Source: Flavobacterium bernardetii (GTDB lineage Bacteria > Bacteroidota > Bacteroidia > Flavobacteriales > Flavobacteriaceae). From it: DNA of 64,000 nt. The notes under the pieces are model-generated. The model worked only from the letters and a program-made list of their open reading frames with translations. It did no database searches and was not told where the DNA came from. The DNA is taken from positions 186,001 to 250,000 of the forward strand of contig NZ_JAANOQ010000004.1 of NCBI RefSeq assembly GCF_011305415.1, in the 5' to 3' direction. Numbering within the stretch: the first letter of the stretch is position 1; each line of letters begins with the position of its first letter. The position numbers and the translations under genes were made by a program. Positions 43,687 to 52,407 of this stretch are shown piece after piece.

Positions 43687-45534
43687 ATGAAAATTGCTTA
43701 TTTATTCTTCCTTTATTTTAGTTTTTCTTTTTTTGTCTTTTCTCAAGGGTCGACTATTGAGATTGACAAAATGCAAGATCAGGCCGAAAATGTGCTGAAA
43801 TCTAATATTGGTGGTGCCTTGGTTATCTTGAATTCATCATTGAATAAAGCTTCGTTGGTGAAGTATGATAAAGGAGAAGCAAGGGCTTATTGGTTAATCG
43901 GATTAACGTACTATTATAAAAGTGATTTTCAAAAATCAACACAGTTTCTAAAAGAAGCTTTACTGAAATTAAGAACAATAAATGGGGCTTTTGAGTATCA
44001 AGCCAATTGTTATAGAGTTTTAGGGAAGATTGCGCTTCATAAGGGAAACTTTTCAGAAGCCTATGAAAATTTATTAAAAGCCAAAGACTATTATGGAAAA
44101 ACTGTACATTTAATAGATAAGGACAGTAAGGATTTAATTAATAATGATATCGCCTATTATTATATTCAATTGAATAATTATGATAAAGCGCTATTAATTT
44201 TAAATGATAATCTAAAGAATATAAATATTTCAAAAAACACCTTAGCGGATACTTTTCTGCTTTTTTCAATAATTTCCAATTCTCAGTTGGATTTTATAGA
44301 ATCAATTGAATATTACAATAAAGCGCTTAAGATATATCAATCGTTGAATGATAAAGTAGGGGTGATAAGTTGTGAAACTAATATTGCAATTGCATATTAT
44401 GATTTAAAAAAATATAAGAAAGCTATTGTTCTTTTCGAGGAAATACTAGATGAGTCGAAATCTGCCGGTTTCGCAGTCGGTGAAATGAAATCTAATTTGT
44501 ATTTGGCAAATTGTTTTATTGCTCTTAATGAATTAAAAACTGCCGATCATTATATTGAAATAGTTGAAAAATTAATAAAAAAAATTAGTGGTTTTGAAGA
44601 CGATTTGATAGTTTTGAAATCCAAACGATTTATTGCAACAAATGAAATATCTAAATCCGAGGATTTAATTGAAAAGCACATAGCATCAAATAAAAACATA
44701 CCGTCTTCGTCCATAATTGATTTTTATGGAATTTTAGAATTAGGGTACAAAAAAGAAAATAATTTTCAAAAAGCGTATGAATTTCAATTAAAAAGAATTC
44801 AATTTAAAGATGAGTTTAATAATGCTAATTTGCAGGAAAACATTAATTCTCAGAGAGTTGAATTTAAATATGATAATCTTAAAAATGAATTAGCAATACA
44901 AACTAAGGATTATGAAATTCTGAGAGGAAAGGAGAAAAATCAAAAAACAATTATAATTGCCGTTTTTCTAATTTCTGCATTAATCATTCTTCTTATGATA
45001 TTGTATTTTAATAAAAAAAAGAAAGTCTTTCATTTGAAAGAATCGGTGGTTCTTTCCGAGAAAAAAATATTGGAAGTTATTAATCTAAAAAAGGAAAGAG
45101 AAATTGAGTTTAAGAATAAAGAGATTACGGATTTTGCTATTCATATTTCTGAAAAAAACGAAATTTTAGAGGATATAAAAAATAAGATTAAAGAGTTACA
45201 ATTAAAAGATTCTAAAACTCAAAATAAGATTACTGAATTGGTTCTGTTCATTAATGATAACATTAATCAAAATGCCGAAAAGGTAAAGCTATATTCTGAA
45301 ATTCAACAAACAACTGATTCGTTCTATCAAAAATTAACCTCTGTTTTCCCGAGTTTAACTGAAAAGGAAACGCGCTTGGCAAGTTTGGTTATGCTTCAAT
45401 TGTCTTCCAAGCAAATTGCGCAACAGTTAAATATTGCACCTGCAAGCATTGATAATTATCGTTCTATTTTGAGAAAAAAAATGGACATCCCAAAAGAACA
45501 ATCGCTGCAGGATTTTTTGAAAAATCTAAGTTGA
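43687..45534 (+). CDS. Membrane-bound TPR protein with C-terminal LuxR-type HTH
   Basis: A 615-residue protein; the ATG at 43687 (MKIAYLFFLYF) begins directly with the signal-peptide-like segment, unlike a start 21 bp upstream. Periplasmic TPR-like helices (~55-385, with STQFLKEALLKL, SIEYYNKALKIYQ, AIVLFEEILDES), a membrane helix at ~421-441, a long charged coiled coil (~445-540) and an HTH (~557-615: LTEKETRLASLVMLQLSSKQ, then IAPASIDNYRSILRKKM). It is the same architecture as the protein at 5121-6887. Its position divergent to the S74 adhesin operon makes that operon the likely target. The 3' end overlaps the convergent gene at 45526 by 9 bp. Confidence 0.82.
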   Translation: MKIAYLFFLYFSFSFFVFSQGSTIEIDKMQDQAENVLKSNIGGALVILNSSLNKASLVKYDKGEARAYWLIGLTYYYKSDFQKSTQFLKEALLKLRTINGAFEYQANCYRVLGKIALHKGNFSEAYENLLKAKDYYGKTVHLIDKDSKDLINNDIAYYYIQLNNYDKALLILNDNLKNINISKNTLADTFLLFSIISNSQLDFIESIEYYNKALKIYQSLNDKVGVISCETNIAIAYYDLKKYKKAIVLFEEILDESKSAGFAVGEMKSNLYLANCFIALNELKTADHYIEIVEKLIKKISGFEDDLIVLKSKRFIATNEISKSEDLIEKHIASNKNIPSSSIIDFYGILELGYKKENNFQKAYEFQLKRIQFKDEFNNANLQENINSQRVEFKYDNLKNELAIQTKDYEILRGKEKNQKTIIIAVFLISALIILLMILYFNKKKKVFHLKESVVLSEKKILEVINLKKEREIEFKNKEITDFAIHISEKNEILEDIKNKIKELQLKDSKTQNKITELVLFINDNINQNAEKVKLYSEIQQTTDSFYQKLTSVFPSLTEKETRLASLVMLQLSSKQIAQQLNIAPASIDNYRSILRKKMDIPKEQSLQDFLKNLS

Positions 45535-45762
45535 GTAAACTTCTCCTCTATGTGGGCGCAATGCATCTCTAAAAGTAATCATATCGGCTTCTTCAACAAC
45601 TAAATAAGCAATCGCATACATGTCGTTTAAAATTTCAAAACCCGTAATTTTTAAAGGATAATTCTCTTTTTCTAAAAATTCTTTCAAATGAATTTCATGA
45701 TGTTCCGCCGTTTTTGCTGAAGCTTGTCCACGAAAATCCCAAATTAGTTTTATTTGTCTCAT
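45526..45762 (-). CDS. Conserved small hypothetical protein
   Basis: A 78-residue soluble protein (MRQIKLIWDFRG at the start, then HHEIHLKEFLEKENYPLKI and YAIAYLVVEEADMI, ending LRPHRGEVYST). Composition and even codon use look like a real gene. I do not recognise the family; the alternation of strands and helices suggests a small alpha/beta (ferredoxin-like) fold. It is divergent from the FAD oxidoreductase (85 bp between) and overlaps the regulator gene by 9 bp at the 3' end. Confidence 0.65.
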   Translation of the reverse strand: MRQIKLIWDFRGQASAKTAEHHEIHLKEFLEKENYPLKITGFEILNDMYAIAYLVVEEADMITFRDALRPHRGEVYST

Positions 45763-45814
45763 CGGGCAAAGTTACAAATGATTTAAGCTCTTTTCAAATC
45801 CATTATAAAATTTG

Positions 45815-45822
45815 TACTTTTG
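45815..45822 (+). promoter_or_regulatory. Candidate -7 promoter box (TACTTTTG)
   Basis: TACTTTTG fits the -7 consensus, 25 bp before the FAD-oxidoreductase ATG. No TTG element is seen 17-19 bp upstream. Confidence 0.45.
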
Positions 45823-45847
45823 CATTACATTTTAAGATAAAAAATTA

Positions 45848-47410
45848 ATGCCACGCGAACTACTCATTCAAGTTTCTCCAGAAATGGCGAATAACGAAGA
45901 AATGTTATACCAACACGTTTCTAAATTAGTACATACTTCTATATCTGATTTACAAAAAATTGTGGTGGTAAAACGCTCTATTGATGCCCGACAAAAAGCC
46001 ATAAAATTCAATTTAAAACTAAATATTTACTTTAAAGATGAGGTGTTTACCGAATCTAAAATTGAATTACCCAATTATCCAAACGTTACTAATAAACAAG
46101 AAGTTATAGTTGTTGGTGCTGGTCCGGCCGGATTATTTGCTGCTTTGCAATTAATAGAATTAGGTTTAAAACCAATAGTTTTAGAGCGCGGAAAAGATGT
46201 TCGTGGTCGTCGTAGAGATTTAAAAGCGATAAATGTAGACGGAATTGTAAACGTCGATTCCAATTATTGTTTTGGAGAAGGCGGAGCAGGAACGTATTCT
46301 GATGGGAAATTATATACTCGTTCCAAAAAACGTGGCGATGTAGATAGAATTTTACAATTATTAGTGGCTTTCGGAGCAACTGAAGAAATTTTAGTAGAAG
46401 CACATCCACACATCGGAACCAATAAATTACCACAAATTATTCAAGATATTCGCGATAAAATTATCGAATGTGGCGGTCAAGTTTTGTTCGAAACACGTGT
46501 TACTGATATCTTAGTTAAAAATAATGAAGTGGACGGAATTGTAACTCAAAACGGAGAAACAATCCATTCTAAAAAAATCATTTTAGCAACCGGACATTCC
46601 GCTCGTGATATTTTCGAATTATTACATAAAAAAGAAATTTTCATCGAAGCGAAACCATTTGCATTAGGCGTTCGTGCAGAACATCCACAAGAATTGATTG
46701 ATAAAATTCAGTATTCTTGCGATTTCCGTGGCGAATTTTTACCACCATCTCCATATTCAATCGTAAAACAAGTCAATGGACGTGGGATGTATTCGTTTTG
46801 TATGTGTCCAGGTGGCGTAATTGCACCTTGTGCCACAGCTGATGGAGAAGTAGTTACGAATGGTTGGAGTCCAAGTAAACGAGATCAAGCTACTGCCAAT
46901 TCTGGAATTGTAGTCGAATTGCGTTTAGAAGATTTCAAACCTTTTGAAAAATTCGGACCTTTAGCTGGAATGGAATTTCAAAAACAAATTGAACAAAAAG
47001 CATGGCAATTGGCAGGAAAATCACAAAAAGTTCCAGCACAAAGAATGATAGATTTTACACAGACTAAAGTTTCAAAAGATATTCCAAAAACATCATATGT
47101 GCCAGGAACAACTTCGGTAGAATTAGGGGAAGTTTTCCCATCATTTTTAACACAAACGATGCGAGAAGGTTTTTCAGCTTTCGGAAAATCGATGCATGGT
47201 TATTTAACTAACGATGCCATTTTACATGCACCAGAAAGTAGAACGTCATCGCCAGTTCGTATTCCAAGAGATAATTTCACTTTGGAACATGTTCAAATTA
47301 AAGGTTTATATCCTTGCGGAGAAGGAGCTGGTTATGCAGGTGGAATTATTTCTGCAGCAATCGATGGTGAAAAATGCGCGTTGAAAATTAAAGAAGCATT
47401 AGGTAATTAA
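45848..47410 (+). CDS. NAD(P)/FAD-dependent oxidoreductase
   Basis: A 520-residue flavoprotein. A ~75-residue N-terminal domain (LLIQVSPEMANNEEM onward) precedes the FAD-binding Rossmann motif VVGAGPAGLFAALQLIELGL (~89-108) and ERGKDVRGRR. Next come FGEGGAGTYSDGKL and a second dinucleotide-type segment ILATGHSARDIF. The C-terminal GEGAGYAGGIISAAIDG is the FAD-contacting end. The protein belongs to a family of flavoproteins of unknown substrate found widely in Bacteroidota and Firmicutes. Annotation as a specific dehydrogenase would be unsupported. Confidence 0.82.
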   Translation: MPRELLIQVSPEMANNEEMLYQHVSKLVHTSISDLQKIVVVKRSIDARQKAIKFNLKLNIYFKDEVFTESKIELPNYPNVTNKQEVIVVGAGPAGLFAALQLIELGLKPIVLERGKDVRGRRRDLKAINVDGIVNVDSNYCFGEGGAGTYSDGKLYTRSKKRGDVDRILQLLVAFGATEEILVEAHPHIGTNKLPQIIQDIRDKIIECGGQVLFETRVTDILVKNNEVDGIVTQNGETIHSKKIILATGHSARDIFELLHKKEIFIEAKPFALGVRAEHPQELIDKIQYSCDFRGEFLPPSPYSIVKQVNGRGMYSFCMCPGGVIAPCATADGEVVTNGWSPSKRDQATANSGIVVELRLEDFKPFEKFGPLAGMEFQKQIEQKAWQLAGKSQKVPAQRMIDFTQTKVSKDIPKTSYVPGTTSVELGEVFPSFLTQTMREGFSAFGKSMHGYLTNDAILHAPESRTSSPVRIPRDNFTLEHVQIKGLYPCGEGAGYAGGIISAAIDGEKCALKIKEALGN

Positions 47411-47465
47411 AAAATCTTTGCGATCCTTGCGAAAACCTTAGCGTCTTTGCGGTAAAAAAAACAGT
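47411..47465. repeat. CTTTGCG-type intergenic repeat
   Basis: Within 55 bp there are CTTTGCGATCCTTGCG and TTAGCGTCTTTGCGG, two versions of a short motif. This kind of sequence is frequent between flavobacterial genes, from memory. It sits between the FAD-oxidoreductase and GNAT genes and has no stem of note. Confidence 0.45.
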
Positions 47466-47990
47466 ATGACATTAAAAGGACAAAATATCCATTTGCGAGC
47501 ACTCGAACCTGAAGATTTAGATTTTCTATACGAAATAGAAAACAACGAATCGATTTGGGAAGTAAGCAACACGCAAACGCCATATAGTAAATGGGTTTTG
47601 AAGCAATATTTAGAAAATGCGCATCAAGATATTTTTGAAGCCAAACAATTGCGATTGGTTATTGTTTTGTCTGCAACTAATGAAAAAGTAGGATTAATTG
47701 ATTTGTTCGATTTTGATGCCAAAAATAGTCGTGCCGGAATTGGAATTATAATTTCGGAAAACTTTAGAAATCAAGGGATTGGGAAAGAAACATTAGAATT
47801 GCTTTCTAATTACGCTTTTACACATTTGAATTTACATCAATTATTTGCAAATATTACTTCAAATAATGAAGCTAGTTTACAGCTTTTTAGTAATTTTGGG
47901 TTTCAAAAAATCGGCATAAAAAAAGACTGGAATAAAATAAATGGTACTTTTGTAGATGAAGTACTTTTTCAACTAATACATAAAAAATAA
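47466..47990 (+). CDS. GNAT-family N-acetyltransferase
   Basis: A 174-residue protein of the GNAT superfamily, RimJ/RimL or SpeG-like: the N-terminal LRALEPEDLDFLYEIENN, the acetyl-CoA-binding loop FRNQGIGKETL (~100-110) and the C-terminal NEASLQLFSNFGFQKIG. It transfers an acetyl group to an amine of a protein N-terminus, polyamine or antibiotic; the acceptor is not determinable. It ends 5 bp before the mltG start, so the two are likely co-transcribed. Confidence 0.88.
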   Translation: MTLKGQNIHLRALEPEDLDFLYEIENNESIWEVSNTQTPYSKWVLKQYLENAHQDIFEAKQLRLVIVLSATNEKVGLIDLFDFDAKNSRAGIGIIISENFRNQGIGKETLELLSNYAFTHLNLHQLFANITSNNEASLQLFSNFGFQKIGIKKDWNKINGTFVDEVLFQLIHKK

Positions 47991-47995
47991 AAATT

Positions 47996-49036
47996 TTGGG
48001 AGCAAAAAAAATATTCGGAAGAATTATCGTTATTGGTACAATATTAATCATGATTTGTGGTGGATATGTAATTAATAAAGCTTTTACAGGAAATACAAAA
48101 TTTGAAGAAGAGGAAATGTTTGTATACATTCCAACTGATTCTAAATACGAAGATGTAAAGAAAATTTTAGCGCCATATGTAGAAAATCAAGATAAAATTG
48201 ATTGGGTTGCTTCAAAAAGAGAATATGATACGAATGTAAAAGCAGGTAAATTTCTATTGAAAAAAGGAATGAGCAGTTTCAGCATTGTTCGTGCGTTACG
48301 ATTAAATGTTCCTGTGAAATTAGCGTTTAACAATCAGGAAAAAGTACAAGATTTATTCGTGAGATTGGCTTCACAAATTGAACCTGATACGACAAAATTG
48401 AAAGACATCTTCACAAACGATACTTTTTTACAAGAAAATGGTTTGAATAAAGACAATGTAATGTCGTTTTTTATACCAAATAGCTACGAATTTTATTGGA
48501 ACATTACTCCAGAAGAATTGTCTGAAAAATTAACAAAAGAATACAAAAGATTTTGGAATGACGGTAGATTGGCAAAAGCTAAAGCGTTGAATTTAACTCC
48601 AGCTCAAGTCTATACTTTAGCTTCAATCGTACATAAAGAAACCGCTAAAGCAGACGAAAGACCAAAAGTTGCTGGTGTCTATTTAAACCGATTAAATAAG
48701 AACATGCCATTACAAGCGGATCCAACGGTGATTTATGCATTAAAACAAAAGTCAAACAATTGGGATTTAGTGGTAAAACGTGTGATGCACAATGATTTAA
48801 TGACAAGTTCTCCATATAATACTTATAGAAATACAGGTTTACCTCCAGGACCAATCTTTATGCCAGATGTATCAGCAATTGATGCGGTTTTAAGTCCAGA
48901 AAAACATGACTATTTATATTTCTGTGCCAGTGTAGAAAAATTTGGTTACCATGAATTTGCAACCGACTATAACGAACACTTAAAAGTGGCTGCAAAATAC
49001 GCTGATTGGGTTGCCAAACAGAATTACAAAAGATAA
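47996..49036 (+). CDS. mltG: Endolytic peptidoglycan transglycosylase MltG
   Basis: A 346-residue protein starting at a TTG codon; no ATG lies before the single N-terminal membrane segment (~8-28), so TTG is the best start. The YceG/MltG domain (~120-340) shows FIPNSYEFYWN, LTPAQVYTLASIVHKETAKA with the catalytic Glu, the VAGVYLNRL stretch, MPLQADPTVIYAL and YNTYRNTGLPPGPI. MltG cuts nascent glycan strands and sets their length. It follows the GNAT gene by 5 bp and is followed by a good terminator. Confidence 0.93.
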   Translation: MGAKKIFGRIIVIGTILIMICGGYVINKAFTGNTKFEEEEMFVYIPTDSKYEDVKKILAPYVENQDKIDWVASKREYDTNVKAGKFLLKKGMSSFSIVRALRLNVPVKLAFNNQEKVQDLFVRLASQIEPDTTKLKDIFTNDTFLQENGLNKDNVMSFFIPNSYEFYWNITPEELSEKLTKEYKRFWNDGRLAKAKALNLTPAQVYTLASIVHKETAKADERPKVAGVYLNRLNKNMPLQADPTVIYALKQKSNNWDLVVKRVMHNDLMTSSPYNTYRNTGLPPGPIFMPDVSAIDAVLSPEKHDYLYFCASVEKFGYHEFATDYNEHLKVAAKYADWVAKQNYKR

Positions 49037-49055
49037 CTTCATAAAATATTTTAAA

Positions 49056-49098
49056 TCAGGTGTAAGTGTTAAAAAGACTACTTACACCTGATTTTTTT
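49056..49098 (+). terminator. Intrinsic terminator after mltG
   Basis: A perfect 12-bp stem TCAGGTGTAAGT/ACTTACACCTGA (49056-49067 with 49080-49091) and seven T. It lies 20 bp after the mltG stop. Confidence 0.9.
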
Positions 49099-49131
49099 AT
49101 ACTATTCTTCTATTTTTTACGTTACTATACA

Positions 49132-50196
49132 ATGAAATTTTTTATAACTGCCATTTTTTCTCTTTTTATAAGTTTGGGTTTTTCGCAAGAAAATCTAACA
49201 CATACTGTACGTAAAGGTGAATCGCTTTATAGTATTTCTAAAAAATATAAGGTTTCTGTTTCTCAATTGGAAGAACTAAATCCAACTGCAAAAAAAGGTT
49301 TAGATGTCAATGCTGTTTTGAAAATTTCTGAGAAGAAAGATGTAGAAGTACTAGAACACGAAGTGGTTGCGAAAGAAACTTTATTCGGATTATCGAAAAA
49401 ATACAATATTAGTATCGAAAAATTGAAACAATTAAATCCAAGTATTGAATCGGAAGGTTTGAAAATTGGACAGGTTGTGCGACTTTCTAAATCAATAAAT
49501 TATTCCATTCCAGAAAAAATTGTTGTTGAACAACCAAAACAAAAAAAGGACAAAATTGAAAAAGTTGAGAAAATAGATGCGCTTCAAGAAGTTTTTCATA
49601 CCGTTTTACCTAAAGAAACCAAATACGGACTTTCTAAAAAATATAAAATCAGCATTGCTGAATTAGAACAATTAAATCCGCAAATTAAAAACGAATTAGC
49701 TGTTGGTACACGTTTGGTGATTCTTACATCTGAAAAAATAGATAAAGAAGTTGTTGTAGATCAAGTTGTTTTTCCAAAGGAGATTAATCTAGTATCTGAA
49801 AAAGGTTTGTTAAATGCGGAATCCGTAATTGCAACTGCTTCAAGTAATATTGGTGTAAAATATAGAAGTGGCGGAACAGATTCTGCTGGTTTTGATTGCT
49901 CTGGATTGATGTTTTCTTCTTTTAAAACTATTGATATTACGTTGCCAAGATCTTCAAGTGAACAAGCTTCAGTTGGTATTAAAATTGATAAAATTTCTGC
50001 TCAAAAAGGTGATTTAATCTTTTTTGCAACAGGTGGTTCGTCAAGAATAAATCACGTAGGTTTAATCACCGAAGTTTCTGAAAATGATATTAAATTTGTA
50101 CATTCATCTACCAGTTCAGGTGTGATAATTTCTTCGGTTACAGAAGATTATTATGACAAACACTTCGTGCAAATTAACCGAGTAATCTCTCAATAA
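49132..50196 (+). CDS. LysM and NlpC/P60 peptidoglycan hydrolase
   Basis: A 354-residue secreted protein; the ATG at 49132 directly precedes the signal peptide (ending LGFSQ), whereas the frame extends 22 codons upstream. Three LysM repeats bind glycan: HTVRKGESLYSISKKYKVSV, HEVVAKETLFGLSKKYNIS and HTVLPKETKYGLSKKYKIS. The C-terminal NlpC/P60 domain (~235-352) has the catalytic Cys in DCSGLMF, His in INHVGLI and third polar residue in FVHSST. It hydrolyses peptide cross-bridges of peptidoglycan. It is separated from mltG by a terminator. Confidence 0.92.
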   Translation: MKFFITAIFSLFISLGFSQENLTHTVRKGESLYSISKKYKVSVSQLEELNPTAKKGLDVNAVLKISEKKDVEVLEHEVVAKETLFGLSKKYNISIEKLKQLNPSIESEGLKIGQVVRLSKSINYSIPEKIVVEQPKQKKDKIEKVEKIDALQEVFHTVLPKETKYGLSKKYKISIAELEQLNPQIKNELAVGTRLVILTSEKIDKEVVVDQVVFPKEINLVSEKGLLNAESVIATASSNIGVKYRSGGTDSAGFDCSGLMFSSFKTIDITLPRSSSEQASVGIKIDKISAQKGDLIFFATGGSSRINHVGLITEVSENDIKFVHSSTSSGVIISSVTEDYYDKHFVQINRVISQ

Positions 50197-50218
50197 TAGT
50201 TCAAATTCATATTCTTTA

Positions 50219-50247
50219 TTGAAAATCGTTTTCTTTTTTTATCTTTA
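50219..50247 (+). promoter_or_regulatory. Promoter of the amino-acid permease gene
   Basis: TTG (50219-50221), an 18-bp spacer and TATCTTTA (50240-50247, one base off TAnnTTTG). The start codon is 19 bp from the -7 box. Confidence 0.55.
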
Positions 50248-50266
50248 GCAAAACTATAATTTTACT

Positions 50267-51709
50267 ATGGAGAACAAAACTGAGTTTAAAAAAGAATTAG
50301 GATTGTTAAATGCAACTAGTTTAGTTGCTGGTTCGATGATCGGTTCCGGAATATTTATTGTAACTGCCGCAATGGCCCGAGATGTTGGTTCTGCCGCTTG
50401 GATTTTAGTCATTTGGTTGGTTACAGGTTTGTTAACGATGTCGGCCGCTTTAAGTTATGGAGAATTAGCCGGAATGATGCCAAACGCTGGTGGACAATAC
50501 GTTTACATTCAAAGAGCTTACGGAAAATTAATGTCTTTTTTATACGGTTGGACCGTTTTCTCTGTAATACAAACAGGAGTAATTGCCGCCGTTGCAGTAG
50601 CTTTTGCCAATTATACCGCCGTTTTTATTCCAGAATTAGATAAAACACTTCTCGAAATTGGTTCGTATACCATCAATTTAAAACAAGTTTTAGCTATTGT
50701 TAGTATTGTATTACTAACTTTCATCAATACAAAAGGGGTGAATAGTGGTAAAAAAATCCAATTATTATTTACCGTTGCAAAGTTATTCGCGTTGTTCGCT
50801 TTAATCATTTTAGGATTATATGTGGGTTTACAAACTGATATTTTAAGTCATAATTTTGAAAATATGTGGGAAGCTTCTAAAACGGTTTTAGAAGAAGATG
50901 GAAGTTTAACAGTAACTAAATTAAGCGGAATTGCGTTATTAGGTGCGATGGGAGCAACGATTATTAATTCGTTATTTTCTAGTGATGCATGGAATAATGT
51001 GACGTTTATTGCTACCGAAATTAAAGATCCAAAAAAGAACATACCAAGAAGTTTGTTTTTAGGAACTTTGATTGTAACTGTAATTTATATTCTGGCGAAT
51101 TTGGCTTATTTGGCTTTGTTGCCAATTGGCGGAAGTCCAGAAGATGCTGGCGTTTTAGGTAAAGGAATTATGTTTGCTACAGATGATAGAGTAGGTGCAG
51201 CTGCAGCGAATATCATTTTAGGAAATGTGGGGGTTTTTGTAATGGCAGGTTTAATTATGGTTTCGACATTTGGTTGCAATAGCGGAATTATTTTAGCTGG
51301 AGGTCGATTGTTTTATGCGATGAGTCAAGATGGTTTGTTTTTTAAACAAGCTGGCGAATTAAACAAAAATAACGTTCCTGAAAAAGCTTTGTGGTTTCAA
51401 TGTTTATGGGCTTCGGTATTGTGTTTGTCTGGTAAGTATGGCGATTTATTAACGTATGCCACTTTCGCTTCATTATTATTTTATATTTTAACAATTTACG
51501 GAATTTTCATCCTTCGTAAAAAAGAACCAAATGCAGAACGACCATACAAAGCTTTTGGTTACCCGTTTGTGCCAATTTTGTATATAGTAATAACTTCTTT
51601 AATTTGTATTACTTTATTGATTTATGATACAAGAAATACAGGTTTAGGTTTAGGGATTGTGTTATTAGGAATTCCGATTTATTATATCACACAAAGAAAA
51701 TCAGAATAG
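50267..51709 (+). CDS. Amino-acid permease (APC family)
   Basis: A 480-residue protein with about 12 membrane helices. The first helix has GSMIGSGIFIV (the APC substrate-backbone motif), and helix 6 region ends WNNVTFIATEIKDPKKNIPR, a hallmark of the LAT/APC branch. The protein imports or exchanges amino acids by proton or substrate antiport; specificity is not readable. It has its own promoter and a strong bidirectional terminator downstream. Confidence 0.92.
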   Translation: MENKTEFKKELGLLNATSLVAGSMIGSGIFIVTAAMARDVGSAAWILVIWLVTGLLTMSAALSYGELAGMMPNAGGQYVYIQRAYGKLMSFLYGWTVFSVIQTGVIAAVAVAFANYTAVFIPELDKTLLEIGSYTINLKQVLAIVSIVLLTFINTKGVNSGKKIQLLFTVAKLFALFALIILGLYVGLQTDILSHNFENMWEASKTVLEEDGSLTVTKLSGIALLGAMGATIINSLFSSDAWNNVTFIATEIKDPKKNIPRSLFLGTLIVTVIYILANLAYLALLPIGGSPEDAGVLGKGIMFATDDRVGAAAANIILGNVGVFVMAGLIMVSTFGCNSGIILAGGRLFYAMSQDGLFFKQAGELNKNNVPEKALWFQCLWASVLCLSGKYGDLLTYATFASLLFYILTIYGIFILRKKEPNAERPYKAFGYPFVPILYIVITSLICITLLIYDTRNTGLGLGIVLLGIPIYYITQRKSE

Positions 51710-51722
51710 ATTTATAAAAATA

Positions 51723-51757
51723 AAAAAGCCAAACAAGTAGTAATTTGTTTGGCTTTT
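51723..51757. terminator. Bidirectional terminator
   Basis: AAAAAGCCAAACAA (51723-51736) pairs with TTGTTTGGCTTTTT (51745-51757 region) with A and T runs on the outside. It lies between two convergent genes. Confidence 0.9.
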
Positions 51758-51774
51758 TTTATTTGAAAGAAGAT

Positions 51775-52302
51775 TTATTTCTCTATAGCTTTTTTAAGGT
51801 TTTCACCATTTTTTTCGAATGCATCTCCAATGAACTTTTTGGCTAATATCGACATTAAGTTTTTTGGATAGGATTCCGTTCCGTAAAACTCTTCAGTATG
51901 TGTACATGAATTAGCATTTACTGCTTTAATAATTGATGCACCTTTACTATATCCTTCAAATGGTTTAATAAAATGTAAATCGATATCAATGCGTTCGCCG
52001 TCTAATTTTGTTATGGTTTGACTACCTTCTCCAACATCTTCATTACCTTTCCAAGTTTGTTTTGCGCCAACAGTTCCATCCACTCCAGTATAAGTTAATT
52101 TAATATTGGGATCAGATAAAACCCAAGAACTCCATTCTTCTTGATTTTTTAGTGTTTTTACAAAATCGTAAACTTCTTTTTGAGGTTTATTGATTGTAAC
52201 AGTGTGAGTAACCGTGTAATTATTAGGAATAAATAAAGCTACAACTAATAGTAATCCTATTAATGCTAAAATAAAAATCAGTATTTTTTTTAAAATTCTC
52301 AT
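51775..52302 (-). CDS. SRPBCC-family (polyketide cyclase-like) membrane-anchored protein
   Basis: A 175-residue protein with an N-terminal membrane segment (~5-25) and an SRPBCC fold (~32-172): VTHTVTINKPQKEVYDFV, WSSWVLSDPNIKLTYTGVDG, then SQTITKLDGERIDI. The fold has a hydrophobic pocket and is usually a ligand binder or cyclase. Such membrane-anchored forms in Bacteroidota have no assigned role. Convergent with the permease, with the bidirectional terminator between. Confidence 0.85.
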   Translation of the reverse strand: MRILKKILIFILALIGLLLVVALFIPNNYTVTHTVTINKPQKEVYDFVKTLKNQEEWSSWVLSDPNIKLTYTGVDGTVGAKQTWKGNEDVGEGSQTITKLDGERIDIDLHFIKPFEGYSKGASIIKAVNANSCTHTEEFYGTESYPKNLMSILAKKFIGDAFEKNGENLKKAIEK

Positions 52303-52350
52303 AATTTATAGTTTTTAGTTAGTAAAGTAAAGTTACAATATTTTTGATAA

Positions 52351-52381
52351 AAAAAAACCGTCCCAATTTTCACTGAGACGG
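52351..52381 (-). terminator. Terminator of the GAPDH gene
   Basis: Read on the minus strand CCGTCTC pairs with GGGACGG (one G-U) around a ten-base loop, followed by seven or more T. It lies 27 bp after the GAPDH stop codon. Confidence 0.8.
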
Positions 52382-52407
52382 ATTCTTAAATTTTATGTTG
52401 CTTTCTA

